Below are positions 46,496 to 56,247 of a stretch of 64,000 nt of DNA, in pieces. The first letter of the stretch is position 1. Each line of letters opens with the position of its first letter. The position numbers were made by a program, and so were the translations under genes. The notes beneath the pieces were generated by a model. It had not been told where the DNA came from and searched no databases. It was given only the letters and a program-made list of their open reading frames with translations. This DNA is from Parietaria judaica (Eukaryota > Streptophyta > Magnoliopsida > Rosales > Urticaceae): NCBI GenBank assembly GCA_954871525.1, contig OX940865.1, forward strand, positions 12,352,606 through 12,416,605, read 5' to 3'.

Positions 46496-48417
46496 ATGCG
46501 CACCCTCCTCACCCTCAGGCCGCCGTCATCGCCGTCGCCGCCATGTCTATCCTCCTCCGCCGCCTCCTCTCTCCTCTTCCGACTCCGTCCGGCGAAGCGC
46601 TTCCACTTCCACTTCCTCAGCCCCTGCTCCTCCCTCAAGCAGACCAAGAAGCCTCTCGTCCTCCAGAAGAATCCCTCGCCGCAGAGCCTCAGGAGGCTCT
46701 TCAGTAACTCCAAGTCCCCCGGCGACGACGACGACAAGACCGGCCGCGCCGCCGCGGCCGCCGAGGAAGAGGACTCCGGCGCCGCCCTCAAAGGCACGAT
46801 CCTCGCCGGGCTCCTGCTCGTCGGTGTCGTCGGCGGTTTCGGCGCGGTCGGCTACATCTACAGGGATCAAATCAACGCGTTCCTCAACCAATTCTCCACC
46901 TTCATCGAAGGTCGTTTTCGACAGAACTGTGAATTCGATGTGATTTGATTCGAGAATTGACGTTTTTGATTGGATGATGAACAGGTTATGGTCCGGCTGG
47001 GTATGCCATATTCGTTGCTGTATATGCTGGATTGGAAGTACGTCCTTTGAATCTTCCATTATCATCACTTTCGAATCCAATTTAGTTCTAGAATCATATA
47101 CATATTATATGTATATACATGTATGAGTTTGAGGAATATTGTGTCACTGCTCATAGACTGTATTTGTTTATGTATTTCCTTTAGATTCTCGCCATTCCGG
47201 CAATTCCGTTGACGCTGTCAGCGGGTCTTCTTTTTGGCTCGGTCATCGGCACCATCATCGTCTCGATCAGCGGAACAGTGAGTTAGTTTCTCCCACTTGT
47301 TTTCGAGTTTAGATAACGAGTAAAGGTGTTGAGGTTAGTTCGGTGATAAGAATGGAATTTTGGCCCGTTTTTAGGTGGCTGCAAGTGTTGCATTCTTGAT
47401 TGCGAGATACTTTGCCCGTGAGCGGATCCTTAAATTGGTGGAAGGGAACAAAAAGTTCCTTGCGATTGATAAGGCCATTGGCGAGAACGGTTTCAGAGTA
47501 GTTACGCTTCTTCGTCTGAGCCCGTTGCTTCCGTTTTCGCTGGGGAATTACCTTTACGGGCTCACTTCTGTGAAGTTCGTGCCTTATGTATTGGGGAGGT
47601 CAGTCACATCGCCCTTCTTGTACCGAAAGCGTTTGTTTATTCTTGAATGGCTTCAATGTTACTTAAGAACACTTTGCGATGCGATGATGCAGTTGGCTTG
47701 GGATGCTTCCCGGAACATGGGCTTATGTTAGTGCCGGTGCATTTGGACGAGCTATTATCGTTAGTGGTTTTCTCCATTTTGGTGGTTAATGTTTCTATTT
47801 GAGTAATTATAATTTGCGCCCCCCGAATTACTCACATTTCTCAGTTTTCGACATGATCTTTTTTATCAATTATCAGTTTGTCTCCTGAACTTATAAATTG
47901 TATCAGTTTACACCCTTTTCTTCAAATATCAAACAGCTTACACCCTAATTAAACGGTTGGCCCGACGCACCTGACTTTAATTTTTACATAAGTCATTAAA
48001 TATATAGCAGAGACAATTAGTTCAAGAGGCAAACTGAGATGATTCGACAAGTTTACGGGGGGATATTCTCTAATTACTCTTTCTATCTTGAGCCATTGAT
48101 TGGTAGCGGGAATGAATTTATCTTTATTTAATAATTTTCATTCACGCACTTTGATGACTTCTTGTATAACCGTGGCAATGTTTCAGCAAGAGGAAGCTGG
48201 GGCTGGTTTTGCGGGAGGAAACAGTCAATTTTGGACGCTCGGCGTGGGATTGTTAGCCACGGCACTGGCTGCAACTTACGTAACAAAGCTTGCAAAGGTA
48301 TAAACTGTTCGTGCGTCTGTTTTTTTCTCCAAGTTACCGTATTTTCCAAGCTCCGTTCTGATTTCCGTCATCGTTTCTCTGCTTATGGTGCAGGATGCTG
48401 TAAAGGATATTGACTAG
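46496..48417 (+). CDS. Plastid VTT-domain (TVP38/TMEM64, SNARE-associated Golgi) membrane protein
   Basis: Seven exons (46496-46910, 46985-47037, 47185-47277, 47375-47598, 47693-47759, 48187-48297, 48394-48417) give 328 residues. The first ~70 residues are rich in Ser, Arg and Pro and look like a chloroplast transit peptide; a short acidic linker GDDDDKTG follows. Membrane segments: TILAGLLLVGVVGGFGAVGYI (~100-120), the region through PAGYAIFVAVYAGLEILAIP, and a C-terminal helix LGVGLLATALAATYVTKLAK. The VTT core shows IPAIPLTLSAGLLFGSVIG, RLSPLLPFSLGNYLYGLTSV and SWLGMLPGTWAYVSAGAFGR. Related proteins (DedA, VMP1, TMEM41B) include lipid scramblases, so lipid handling in the plastid envelope is possible but unproven. 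The first exon is unusually GC-rich. Confidence 0.93.
47800..48085. mobile_element. Probable MITE in intron 5 of the VTT gene
   Basis: GAGTAATTATAATTTGCGCCCCCCG at the left mirrors CGGGGGGATATTCTCTAATTACTC at the right (about 286 bp apart). Further inward, TCAGTTT...CTCCTGAACTT is mirrored by GAGGCAAACTGA. It resembles plant Mutator-type MITEs of the same general design as those at 55590 and 60353. The target duplication is not clear. Confidence 0.5.
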
Positions 48418-50062
48418 GCTTCTGGACTTGGCGGAACCCAGTAACACTTTAGATCAATGTGGGTAAATTAAAAAGGTGAAAAAAAAAACTGGCAATGTAT
48501 TCATTTATATTATATTTTAACAAATGAAATAAGAATGATTTTCGTTCTTCTTGAAATGTAATATAATGTCATTAGTGTATTGTGAGTGTTAAGAGTTCTT
48601 TAGGATTCCTTTGCTAACTTATACAAGCAAACCATGCCTTGCCGTGAGAAAAATTGACCTTTATAACCCTTAGAAAAAAGAGCTTGGTTTTCACTTGGTG
48701 TTAATCCTAAGCCTCGGATTTGAATTGCAAGTGAAAATGACTTCATTGAACTAAACTCTAAAGTATAAACTGTTGCAAACAATCAGTTTGAATCAGTTGA
48801 AAATGCTGATTAAATTACTCATTAAAGTAGAAGGTAGTTAGATAGTTGGCGCCTTGGTGGGGCTGTTATGTGACTCGGTAGTTAATCTCCGTTGATAGTA
48901 CTCGTTGATCCTCGTGGATGTGCGAGCCCGACTCCAAATAGGTAGGGACATTAGTAAAGATCTTCCCAATCTCGGGCTCAAAGTGATTCGCCTACTTCGC
49001 TTTCTCACAAGGCCTGTCGTAGACATGTGTTGTGTTCTTCGTTTTACTCTCTACTGAATTCTGTAGTAAACATTCAAAATTCAAAGTCAAGGGGATTTGG
49101 GTATGCCGAGGCCGTCGATAAAAATCGGTTTCAAATTATATTTTTGCGCTCCGAGGACACACTATAAGTCGGAAATCTAGCCTACAATATGTTAATACAG
49201 TATCATGTATCAATGACTAAGCCGAGTATATAGCTTTGACCGATGCAGAAATAATAATATAATAATAATATAATAATAATAATAATTAATAATCGGCTTT
49301 TTTTGTAAGAAACAAAATGACTTCAAAATTACTTGTAACAAACAGAATTTTTCTAAAATTGTACAGCCCGGATTTTATTTCCTCCAAGTCTTGTCTGGAC
49401 TTGAATTGCCCATCATCTCTACTCTATCTAATCATCCACGTTTTATATTTTTGCAGCACAATATTGTAAAACTTATCATCCAACATTAAATTCATGCAAA
49501 GACACTAGTAAAAATCCACTTCCAAAGTTTACCAGCCATTAAAATTACCGGTTTGCGAAAATTTAGTGGCATAACTGCGATTTTTACAAGTGAGACCCGC
49601 AAATTTCTAGAAACTTCAATGTCGGTCGAGATCACCGCTAATTGGGGAGGCGCAAATTTTCATGATCCCAACATTAAACTTCTGTATCTTCACGGGCTAT
49701 TTTGTAATATAATTCCGAGTTTTTCTCGGGTCGGAGAGACACAGAGCTCAATCTCAGAGGATTTAGACACAAAGAAGAAGAAGAAAAAAAAGTACAAAAG
49801 ACTATCTTGATAGAAGTAATATACATCTACAATTTGTAGATTATATTTATATTCTCTGAGTATCAAAAGTTGTATTTATAGACATTTATTCCGTTTCATC
49901 CCAAAAATGTAACTGATACGTATATGTTCATCCTGATCAGCGATCATGAAGCTATACTCGAGTATATATCTTTACACAGAGACTATACAACATATCAGAA
50001 GATACACATCCTCAGATCCATGTCAGTAAGTTAATGATCAGAAAAGCGCGCTTAATTCGCGG
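48418..50062. other. Intergenic; no gene seen
   Basis: It contains an (AATAAT)n-type repeat at about 49245-49291 and a GC-richer stretch at 48845-49030 that may be a transposon fragment. No supported coding region. Confidence 0.55.
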
Positions 50063-50287
50063 TTAAACCTTGCCGTCGGCGGAGGGCAGGTTCGAATCTA
50101 CCACGACGGCTTTAGAGGATGATGAAACGGACACCGAGTTCGTCCCCTTGGAGGGCGCCGAGGAGTGCGAGGGGAGCTTCTTCGGCAGCATTTGCTCCCA
50201 GTTCGGCCATCGCGCTGCGTCCGAGACGACGAGGCACGTGAGGAGGAGAGCCACGAGCAGGCACTTGCTCCTCCAAGAACTGTGCAT
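50063..50287 (-). CDS. Small secreted protein, 74 residues, unknown function
   Basis: A single open frame with an ATG start. Residues 1-25 form a clear signal peptide: a basic Arg-Ser-Lys start, hydrophobic LLVALLLTCLVV and a small-residue cleavage region SDAA. The mature part begins RWPNWEQMLPKKLP and continues as a Ser-rich tail ending PSADGKV; it has no cysteines. The mid segment SHSSAPSKGTN shares the SAPSK-x-x-N pattern with the core of IDA-type peptide hormones (PPSAPSKRHN), but it is not at the C-terminus, so this may be coincidence. Minus-strand flanks show C/T-rich leader sequence. Real-gene status rests on the signal peptide and base composition (GC-rich in AT-rich surroundings). 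Confidence 0.65.
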   Translation of the reverse strand: MHSSWRSKCLLVALLLTCLVVSDAARWPNWEQMLPKKLPSHSSAPSKGTNSVSVSSSSKAVVVDSNLPSADGKV

Positions 50288-52440
50288 GTTTGATGAGAGA
50301 ATAAATCAATTTCGATTTTCGAGTTTCGGGTTCGATGCAGTTTCGGGTTTGTTGTAAGAGCTTTAGAGGGGCTGGGGAGGGAGACATTAGGAGTGAAGGG
50401 AGGAAAATGACAACTCGTGTGCTCTAAGAAAGGTGCGTCAATGGCAGACAAGTGGTTATTTGTTATTCTCACTGTCTGCCAGAGCTGGAATCTGCTCGTT
50501 GTCTACGTGAAAAGTGAGGGGTTTTTAGGGTTTGTTTAATGGCTTCTTTGGACCCATCTTTCGTTGGGTGTCTGGTGATCAAGAGTACCGTATTGTCAGA
50601 GTTGTTCGAAGTGATAATGATTGTCATTAGATATTATATATAATAAAAAAGAGACTTGTTTCAGGTCATATTCGTCATCATCTACTAGTATATATGCATG
50701 CAAATAAATAATAAAAACCATGCGACATTCATGTACATATATAATTACACATGTAAGTGCATGCATGCATGCATGCGCATACAGAATTCAAAGCATGTAT
50801 ATATGACAATTAATTAAGTGAACTTGATGATCAACTATGTAATACATTATTATGTATATATTTGTAATATATATACAAAGTAACAAAACCAGACAAGTAA
50901 ACTAGAACCAAAGAGTGTGAAAGCGAAAAGAGAATTATGATAATTCGCTTTTGTGAGGTACGTTCGCTTGCCGTTTGCTAATCGTTTTCATTATAATGGT
51001 TCCGTGAATTAAGCTTGAACAACTAGCCCCCTCTCACGAGTTCAATAACATTTGTTCAAATTTACCCTAATTTTTTTTAGTACTCAGTCTTTTCAACACA
51101 TAATTTAACCCTAATTATTAATTTAACCACCATCAAATTAGCATCATTTTACCCTGCTAGCATAATATATGATAATACCATCAACAATATTGTAATATGT
51201 TATATATATATATATACATATTCATGCGTGTGTGTGTTTGTGTCCTCCTTAAAAGACTTGGACCTCTAGTGTTGTTGAGGGGTCGCCTAAACCCTAGCGT
51301 TAATTATGATGCTTATTGTACTAACTCATTTCAATCATGCAAACACGAGGAAGCCTGTCTCTTTTGATGTTTTCAAACGGCTTAAAAGGCAAGTGATGAT
51401 TCATTAAAGAAATCTCAAGAAGCATCTTGACACTTGTGTAAGCTCTTTTGCAGACAAAAATATAATTATAAGATTAGCAATGAGGTTTGGTGTTTTAGTT
51501 AATTATTACTATTATTTAAGGATTAAATGATATGGCACTGACATTAATGTCCGGTGGGGTCATGGGACAGTGCTGAGATTAGTGAGATAAGCAACCAAAA
51601 CCACAAAAAGGTGCAATGAGCATTATCATGTATTATAATATAAGATTATAATTGTTAGAGATAAAAAATCGTCACCGGTTACCGATTGTCTAACCGATAC
51701 ACATAGTAATTCTAATTTTCTTAAACGATGAGATTGTTGGCTCTCGTTGTAGATGCGAGTGGATCTGGGACGGAGAGAGTTTCTGAGAGATGCGATTTAT
51801 AAACGAAAAATCGTACCAATAGTAGTCTTCTTCTTCTCTCTTGAATTATCATTATTCCGATCTTTTTTATACAAAAAATATCCATAAAGATGAGTGACAG
51901 AGTTATCAAAAGTGTAAATCTCACTTAAATTAAAAATATTACCAAACACTATTATTTGAGTATAACATTTGAGAACATTAAGAACATAACTCGGCATAAA
52001 AAGAAGAAGTAGAATATCTCTTACTTTCACATATTTAAAAGTATTTTTATTAAATGATAAAAAAAAATTGTGCAACGCAGTCAAATACAGCAAAAAGGAT
52101 TGGTAAGCCAAAAAAGAAATAAAATGAGAAGACAAAAGTGAAGCACATCTGCGGCTCACAAATATAAAATTGTGAATAATTAATTGAAACGACTAAAGAT
52201 AATCGTTTTCAATTTCATGTAATCTATTTGTTGGGACAAGAGGAGTTGGAACTTGCATATACTGCATATATTCCAACTTCCAAGTGCTTCATGCACTCTT
52301 ATATTATATATATATAATTTCGGTAAAATATATGTATAATATATACGCGTTTATGTATCAATTTAATGTCAAGAGAAATTGACTCTAATTAAGTATATAC
52401 AAATATTATGGAAAAAATATTAGAGAGAGAGATCTTGATC
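50288..52440. other. Intergenic; no gene seen
   Basis: Promoter side of the 50287 gene, then AT-rich DNA. A GCAT repeat (CATGCATGCATGCATGCGCAT) lies at about 50761-50781; TA repeats occur near 51205 and 52305. Minus-strand open frames around 51720-52160 are AT-driven and unconvincing. Confidence 0.55.
50761..50781. repeat. (GCAT)n repeat
   Basis: About five CATG units. CATGCA is the core of the RY seed-gene element, but repetition here is more likely a microsatellite. Confidence 0.8.
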
Positions 52441-52838
52441 CACGTGTGTAATATGGCACGTGCTTATAAGATAATCATGCGACAGTACAGTTAACATAAT
52501 TTTGATTAATACCACAAGTGTCCCGATATATATATATATAATATATATGGGCTTTTACCACAAAAAATCACGTTTAAAGACATACCTAGAACAACCCAAA
52601 CGAATTTAAATACTTCCGCCGCAATTAATATGGAGAAAAATGAAAGAACAGATATAAACAGTAATGTACGCAAAATTCATGGCCCAATTTCCTGTTGATT
52701 GAAAAGGCTTAATCTTAGCAACACAAGATGAAGTAATATAGTCATATATAATAAAGAACTACATGTAAATATGATTTATATGATATGCTATTTTGTTAGA
52801 CCAAACAACAACAAAATATCCTTAAACATATAACTAGT

Positions 52839-52846
52839 GTTTCAAG
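52839..52846. repeat. 8-bp target site duplication GTTTCAAG (left)
   Basis: Exact partner at 53486-53493. The parent gene carries the empty site GTGTTTCAAGC at about 56243-56253. Confidence 0.96.
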
Positions 52847-53485
52847 TACGGGTGAACATTTTAGACCCAACTCGATAGCCCAACCCTAATTTAACCCATC
52901 CAATCTAACCCGCTTAAAATTGGGTCGGGTCGGGTCGTACCCGACTATTATTCGGGTCGGGGTCGGGTCCAAGACCTTGGGTCGGGTCGGGGTCTCCGAT
53001 CCGACCAATATAATTAATATATATTCCATATTGATATTTATTTCAAGTAGTGCAATCTTTAATATTTTAAAACTTCACATTATAAATTTTATTTACATTC
53101 AAAGACCGTTTAATCTCTCATTTTCATGTTTTACATTGTTTGGTACTTGTTTGTTTGATTAAATTTTTTTGAGGTATTTTTACTTGAATTTTGAGTTATA
53201 TTGATGCATTTTTTAATAATATTTTTTGTTATATAAGATTAAATGTTAATTAATCGGGCCATATTGATGCATTTTTTAATAATATTTTTTGTTATATAAG
53301 ATTAAATGTTAATTAATCGGGCCATAGCGACCCAAACCAGCCCAACCCGATTTTTATCGGGTCGGTTTGCTTCGGGCATTAAAAAAATTTGGGTCGGATC
53401 GGGATATTTTTTAAGAACTCGAAGTGATCGGGTCGGGTCCATAAAAAGCATCGGGGCGGCCCAACCCAACCCATGCTCACCCCTA
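52847..53485. mobile_element. hAT-type MITE (639 bp)
   Basis: The ends TACGGGTGAACAT and ATGCTCACCCCTA are inverted repeats (11 of 13), flanked by an exact 8-bp duplication, the hAT signature. Both subterminal regions are packed with GGGTCGGGTCGGG-type repeats in opposite orientation, a familiar design in plant hAT MITEs. The empty site is visible in the parental copy. No transposase. Confidence 0.95.
53199..53324 (+). repeat. 63-bp perfect tandem duplication inside the hAT MITE
   Basis: The unit starts TATTGATGCATTTTTTAATA and ends ATTAATCGGGCCA; two copies are back to back (53199-53261, 53262-53324) with no differences seen. Confidence 0.95.
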
Positions 53486-53493
53486 GTTTCAAG
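53486..53493. repeat. 8-bp target site duplication GTTTCAAG (right)
   Basis: Exact copy of 52839-52846. Confidence 0.96.
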
Positions 53494-53774
53494 TAATGAC
53501 TGACAAAAGGGTTTCCGACTGCTTCGGGGGCCAAAACGACTTCTGAGCTTGAAGCCAACCTTCCTTTTCGTCCGAAAAACTAAATTTCACATTCCACTTG
53601 AGAGATTTCACCATGCTTTTGATCTCGCTCAGACGCTCACCCTTTCGGCGTCGTCTCTAACAATTAAACTTTCTTGCAGCCTCAGTATTCTGTCAACTTT
53701 TGCAATCACAATCCTAAACTTACCACTCCGCAGACAATATCTAACATCATACGGCTTTTTTTTTCCCACACAAT

Positions 53775-54113
53775 GGGCCCGTTTGGCATAGCTTAATTTA
53801 AAAAATAATTATTTTTAGTTTCAATTTAAGAAAAAAATTGTTTTTTTTTTAACTAACGGGTGTTTGGTAAATTATTCATATAACAATTGTTGTTGGTAAT
53901 AAAATCTGGTTTAGCTATTGATAAAAAAAAAATATTTAGGCTAAAAAGACTCAAATAGACTAAAAACCGTATTTTTGTTTTTACAAAAAACCAAAAACTA
54001 CGATCCTAGCTTTTACGACTCATGTACAAAACATTTTTACCAAATACCTACAAAGCAGCTTAATTTATTTATAAAACAAAAACAAGACATTTTAAGTTGA
54101 ACCAAACGCGCTT
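53775..54113. mobile_element. Second MITE in the duplicate (about 339 bp)
   Basis: GGGCCCGTTTGGCATAGCTTAA at the left pairs with the inverse of TTAAGTTGAACCAAACGCGC at the right. It interrupts the sequence that in the parent reads CCACGCAATATCAGG (about 58971-58985). The exact target duplication is only a few bases and ambiguous. The GCCCGTTTGG terminus is common in plant hAT and PIF/Harbinger MITEs. Confidence 0.85.
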
Positions 54114-54414
54114 ATATCAGGAAGAGTCTGCAAGATTTGTGATCAAAGTTTAAAAATTGGTTCCCCTTTATTACCGAGTGTCACAAAGATCTCGTTGCTT
54201 TTGTAAACTAAATAGATCGATCAATCAGTATGTTCATTGAATATTTAAAAAAATAATCGGCACTGGAAAACGGTCTGAATGAGATTAGAATACCTGACAA
54301 CATAAAAGAGCAAATTAAGAAAATCAGAGTGAGCACAAGAATATACGCGGGAAACTCAAATTGAAAAAAATTCATTGGTAGATGAGAAAGTTCAACTAGT
54401 TTCGAAAGTTGATG

Positions 54415-54560
54415 ACCAAGATTCAAAATGTCGTTTTCGACGGATTAATCGTTTGTTTACCGATCAATCGCTGGATCGAGGATTATAAAAACGGGAATTT
54501 TTAATAATTTTTTTTTTATTGTGTGTTAAAAATAAAAATAAAAAATATCATGTCATAATG
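54415..54560. mobile_element. Fragment of the same repeat as 13882
   Basis: CAAGATTCAAAATGTCGTTTTCGACGGATTAATCG...TTTACCGATCAATCG resembles the left end at 13882. Only this end is recognisable. It lies exactly at the right breakpoint of the methyltransferase duplicate. Confidence 0.45.
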
Positions 54561-54794
54561 TGCAATCACTAATCAGCTCAGTAGATAATATTATACACAA
54601 ACATATATAAATATAAATATAAGTATAAGAATAAGAATAAGAGAAAATATGAACAACTTCACTAATCTTTTAAGTGTCATCATATTTCTTCTAAATAGAA
54701 AAAAAAATGCATTATAGTATTAAGCTCACACTTAAGACATTAGAGGTCTTGAGTTCGAGTCACCATGCGGGTAGGAGTGAAATCCAAAGATCCT

Positions 54795-54826
<32 letters not shown>

Positions 54827-55580
54827 GAAGGAAAAAAAGTATTAAGCTCACAAATTTACAATGTAAGAATTTAATATGCATATACTTATTTCCGTATACA
54901 TTAACTAATAAAAGTTTGTTCTTCGTAGAAGCGATCTCTGTGTTCTGTAATGCATGCGGTTTAAAATTATGACAAAAGCCAATTATATACACAGTTTCAT
55001 ATACATTGTTCTTCTATAAAACATGATATCAACGTCACATCGAGCAGAAGATAAACAGAAGAGAGCAGAAAAAGGTAAAAAAACTAATCTTGATCACTTT
55101 TTATTTTCATACATTCCTTGTCATTTGCAGTATAAAAATAATTTTTAATGGGCAGTGGGCAAAAAAATCTTGTTGTGAGAAAATGTTTTAACATTTTTAA
55201 TAGGACTTATGCGAAAATGTTATGATACGCAAATTCAGTTCATTCAACGGCTCCTAGAAGGTACATGTAAAATTCATGGAAGGTGCAGGGTGTCCTGAAA
55301 CTATTCAACGCCTCATGGAAGTACTGAAACTGAAAGGTGGTAAACAACAAAAGGAAGAGTTATACCGTGTTCTTTTTCCAAATAGCTTAGCTTGAAAGTA
55401 CTGAATTTTATATTTTTTTTCTGTTTTGTCAGCTTGTGAGTTGTATTCTCAATTTCTCATAGTTTAAATTCGATTTTTTTAATGCTACGGGGAAGGAAAT
55501 ATATGATATCATGAACTTTCACCCAATTTTTTGAATACTTCAACTGTTATTGTATAAAATATATGGTACTTTTGCGTCTA
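54561..55580. other. Intergenic; no gene seen
   Basis: AT-rich, with a TA repeat near 54797-54820. AGTCACCATGCGGGTAGGAGTG and similar pieces suggest old repeats; nothing supported. Confidence 0.55.
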
Positions 55581-55589
55581 TTATTTTTA
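55581..55589. repeat. 9-bp target site duplication TTATTTTTA (left)
   Basis: Exact partner at 55785-55793. Confidence 0.93.
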
Positions 55590-55784
55590 GGGTTAATTGC
55601 GACAAAAGTACCCAACCTTTGGTCAAATTCTCTCCTGTGTATACAACCTCCGTAAATGGCGGCAAAAGTACCCAACCTTCAATTCCCCAATGCTAAGGTT
55701 GGGTACTTTTGCCGCTATTTACGGAGGTTGTATACACAGCAGAGAATTTGACCAAAGGTTGGGTACTTTTGCCGCAATTAACCC
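55590..55784. mobile_element. Mutator-type hairpin MITE (195 bp)
   Basis: The ends GGGTTAATTGCG(A/G)CAAAAGTACCCAACCTTTGG are near-perfect inverses and the palindrome continues through TATACAACCTCCGTAAAT to a central loop of a few tens of bases. The exact 9-bp duplication identifies the superfamily. Termini match the 1127-bp element at 12180; this looks like an end-only derivative of it. It lies in the 3' flank of the methyltransferase gene. Confidence 0.95.
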
Positions 55785-55793
55785 TTATTTTTA
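55785..55793. repeat. 9-bp target site duplication TTATTTTTA (right)
   Basis: Exact copy of 55581-55589. Confidence 0.93.
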
Positions 55794-56247
55794 TTATACA
55801 CATGTATCTGATATGGCACACATAAGATAATCACGTGGCAGTTAACAAAAAGTTTGATTAAAATATAAAAGTATACTGATAGGGACTTTTACTACAAAAT
55901 AGTCATGTTTAAAGAGAGTCACTAACTGCAACAAACCAAACGAATTTATAACTTCTGCCGCAAATTTTCCCATATTAATGAGCTGGAGAAAAATGAAAGA
56001 ACAGAAGTGAAAGTGGTATATTAACACTAATGTAAGCAAAAATCATGACCCGATTTCCTCTCCAATGAAAAGGGCAACTTATCTTATTCTTAGCAACATA
56101 AGATCATGTAATATAGTCATATATAGGGGAATATTGCTTATGTATAAATAATGAAGACCTACATGTAAATATGATTTATATGATATGCTATTTTGTAATT
56201 GTTAGACCAAACAACAATAAAATATACTTAAACATATAACTTGTGTT
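55794..56247. other. 3' flank of the methyltransferase gene
   Basis: The parent copy of the duplicated segment 52445-52846. It includes the expected 3' UTR; no other feature. Confidence 0.6.

Larger units (their letters stand above)
52445..54412 (-). pseudogene. Truncated duplicate of the downstream methyltransferase gene
   Basis: The segment is collinear with two separate parts of the 56248-61181 gene region. 52445-52846 plus 53494-53685 match 55800-56472 (3' flank and last exon). 53686-53774 plus 54114-54412 match about 58929-59270 (start of exon 4 and intron 3). About 2.45 kb between these parts is missing. The last-exon part has substitutions and frame-breaking changes, and no start exists, so it cannot encode a protein. 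Two transposons (52847-53485 and 53775-54113) are inserted in it and absent from the parent. The pairing is unambiguous over hundreds of bases. Confidence 0.92.

Noticed and set aside
46547..47080. 177-codon minus-strand frame over exon 1 of the VTT gene
   Set aside because: GC-driven antisense frame with Gly/Glu-rich composition and no ATG-linked homology. The plus strand has the spliced conserved protein.
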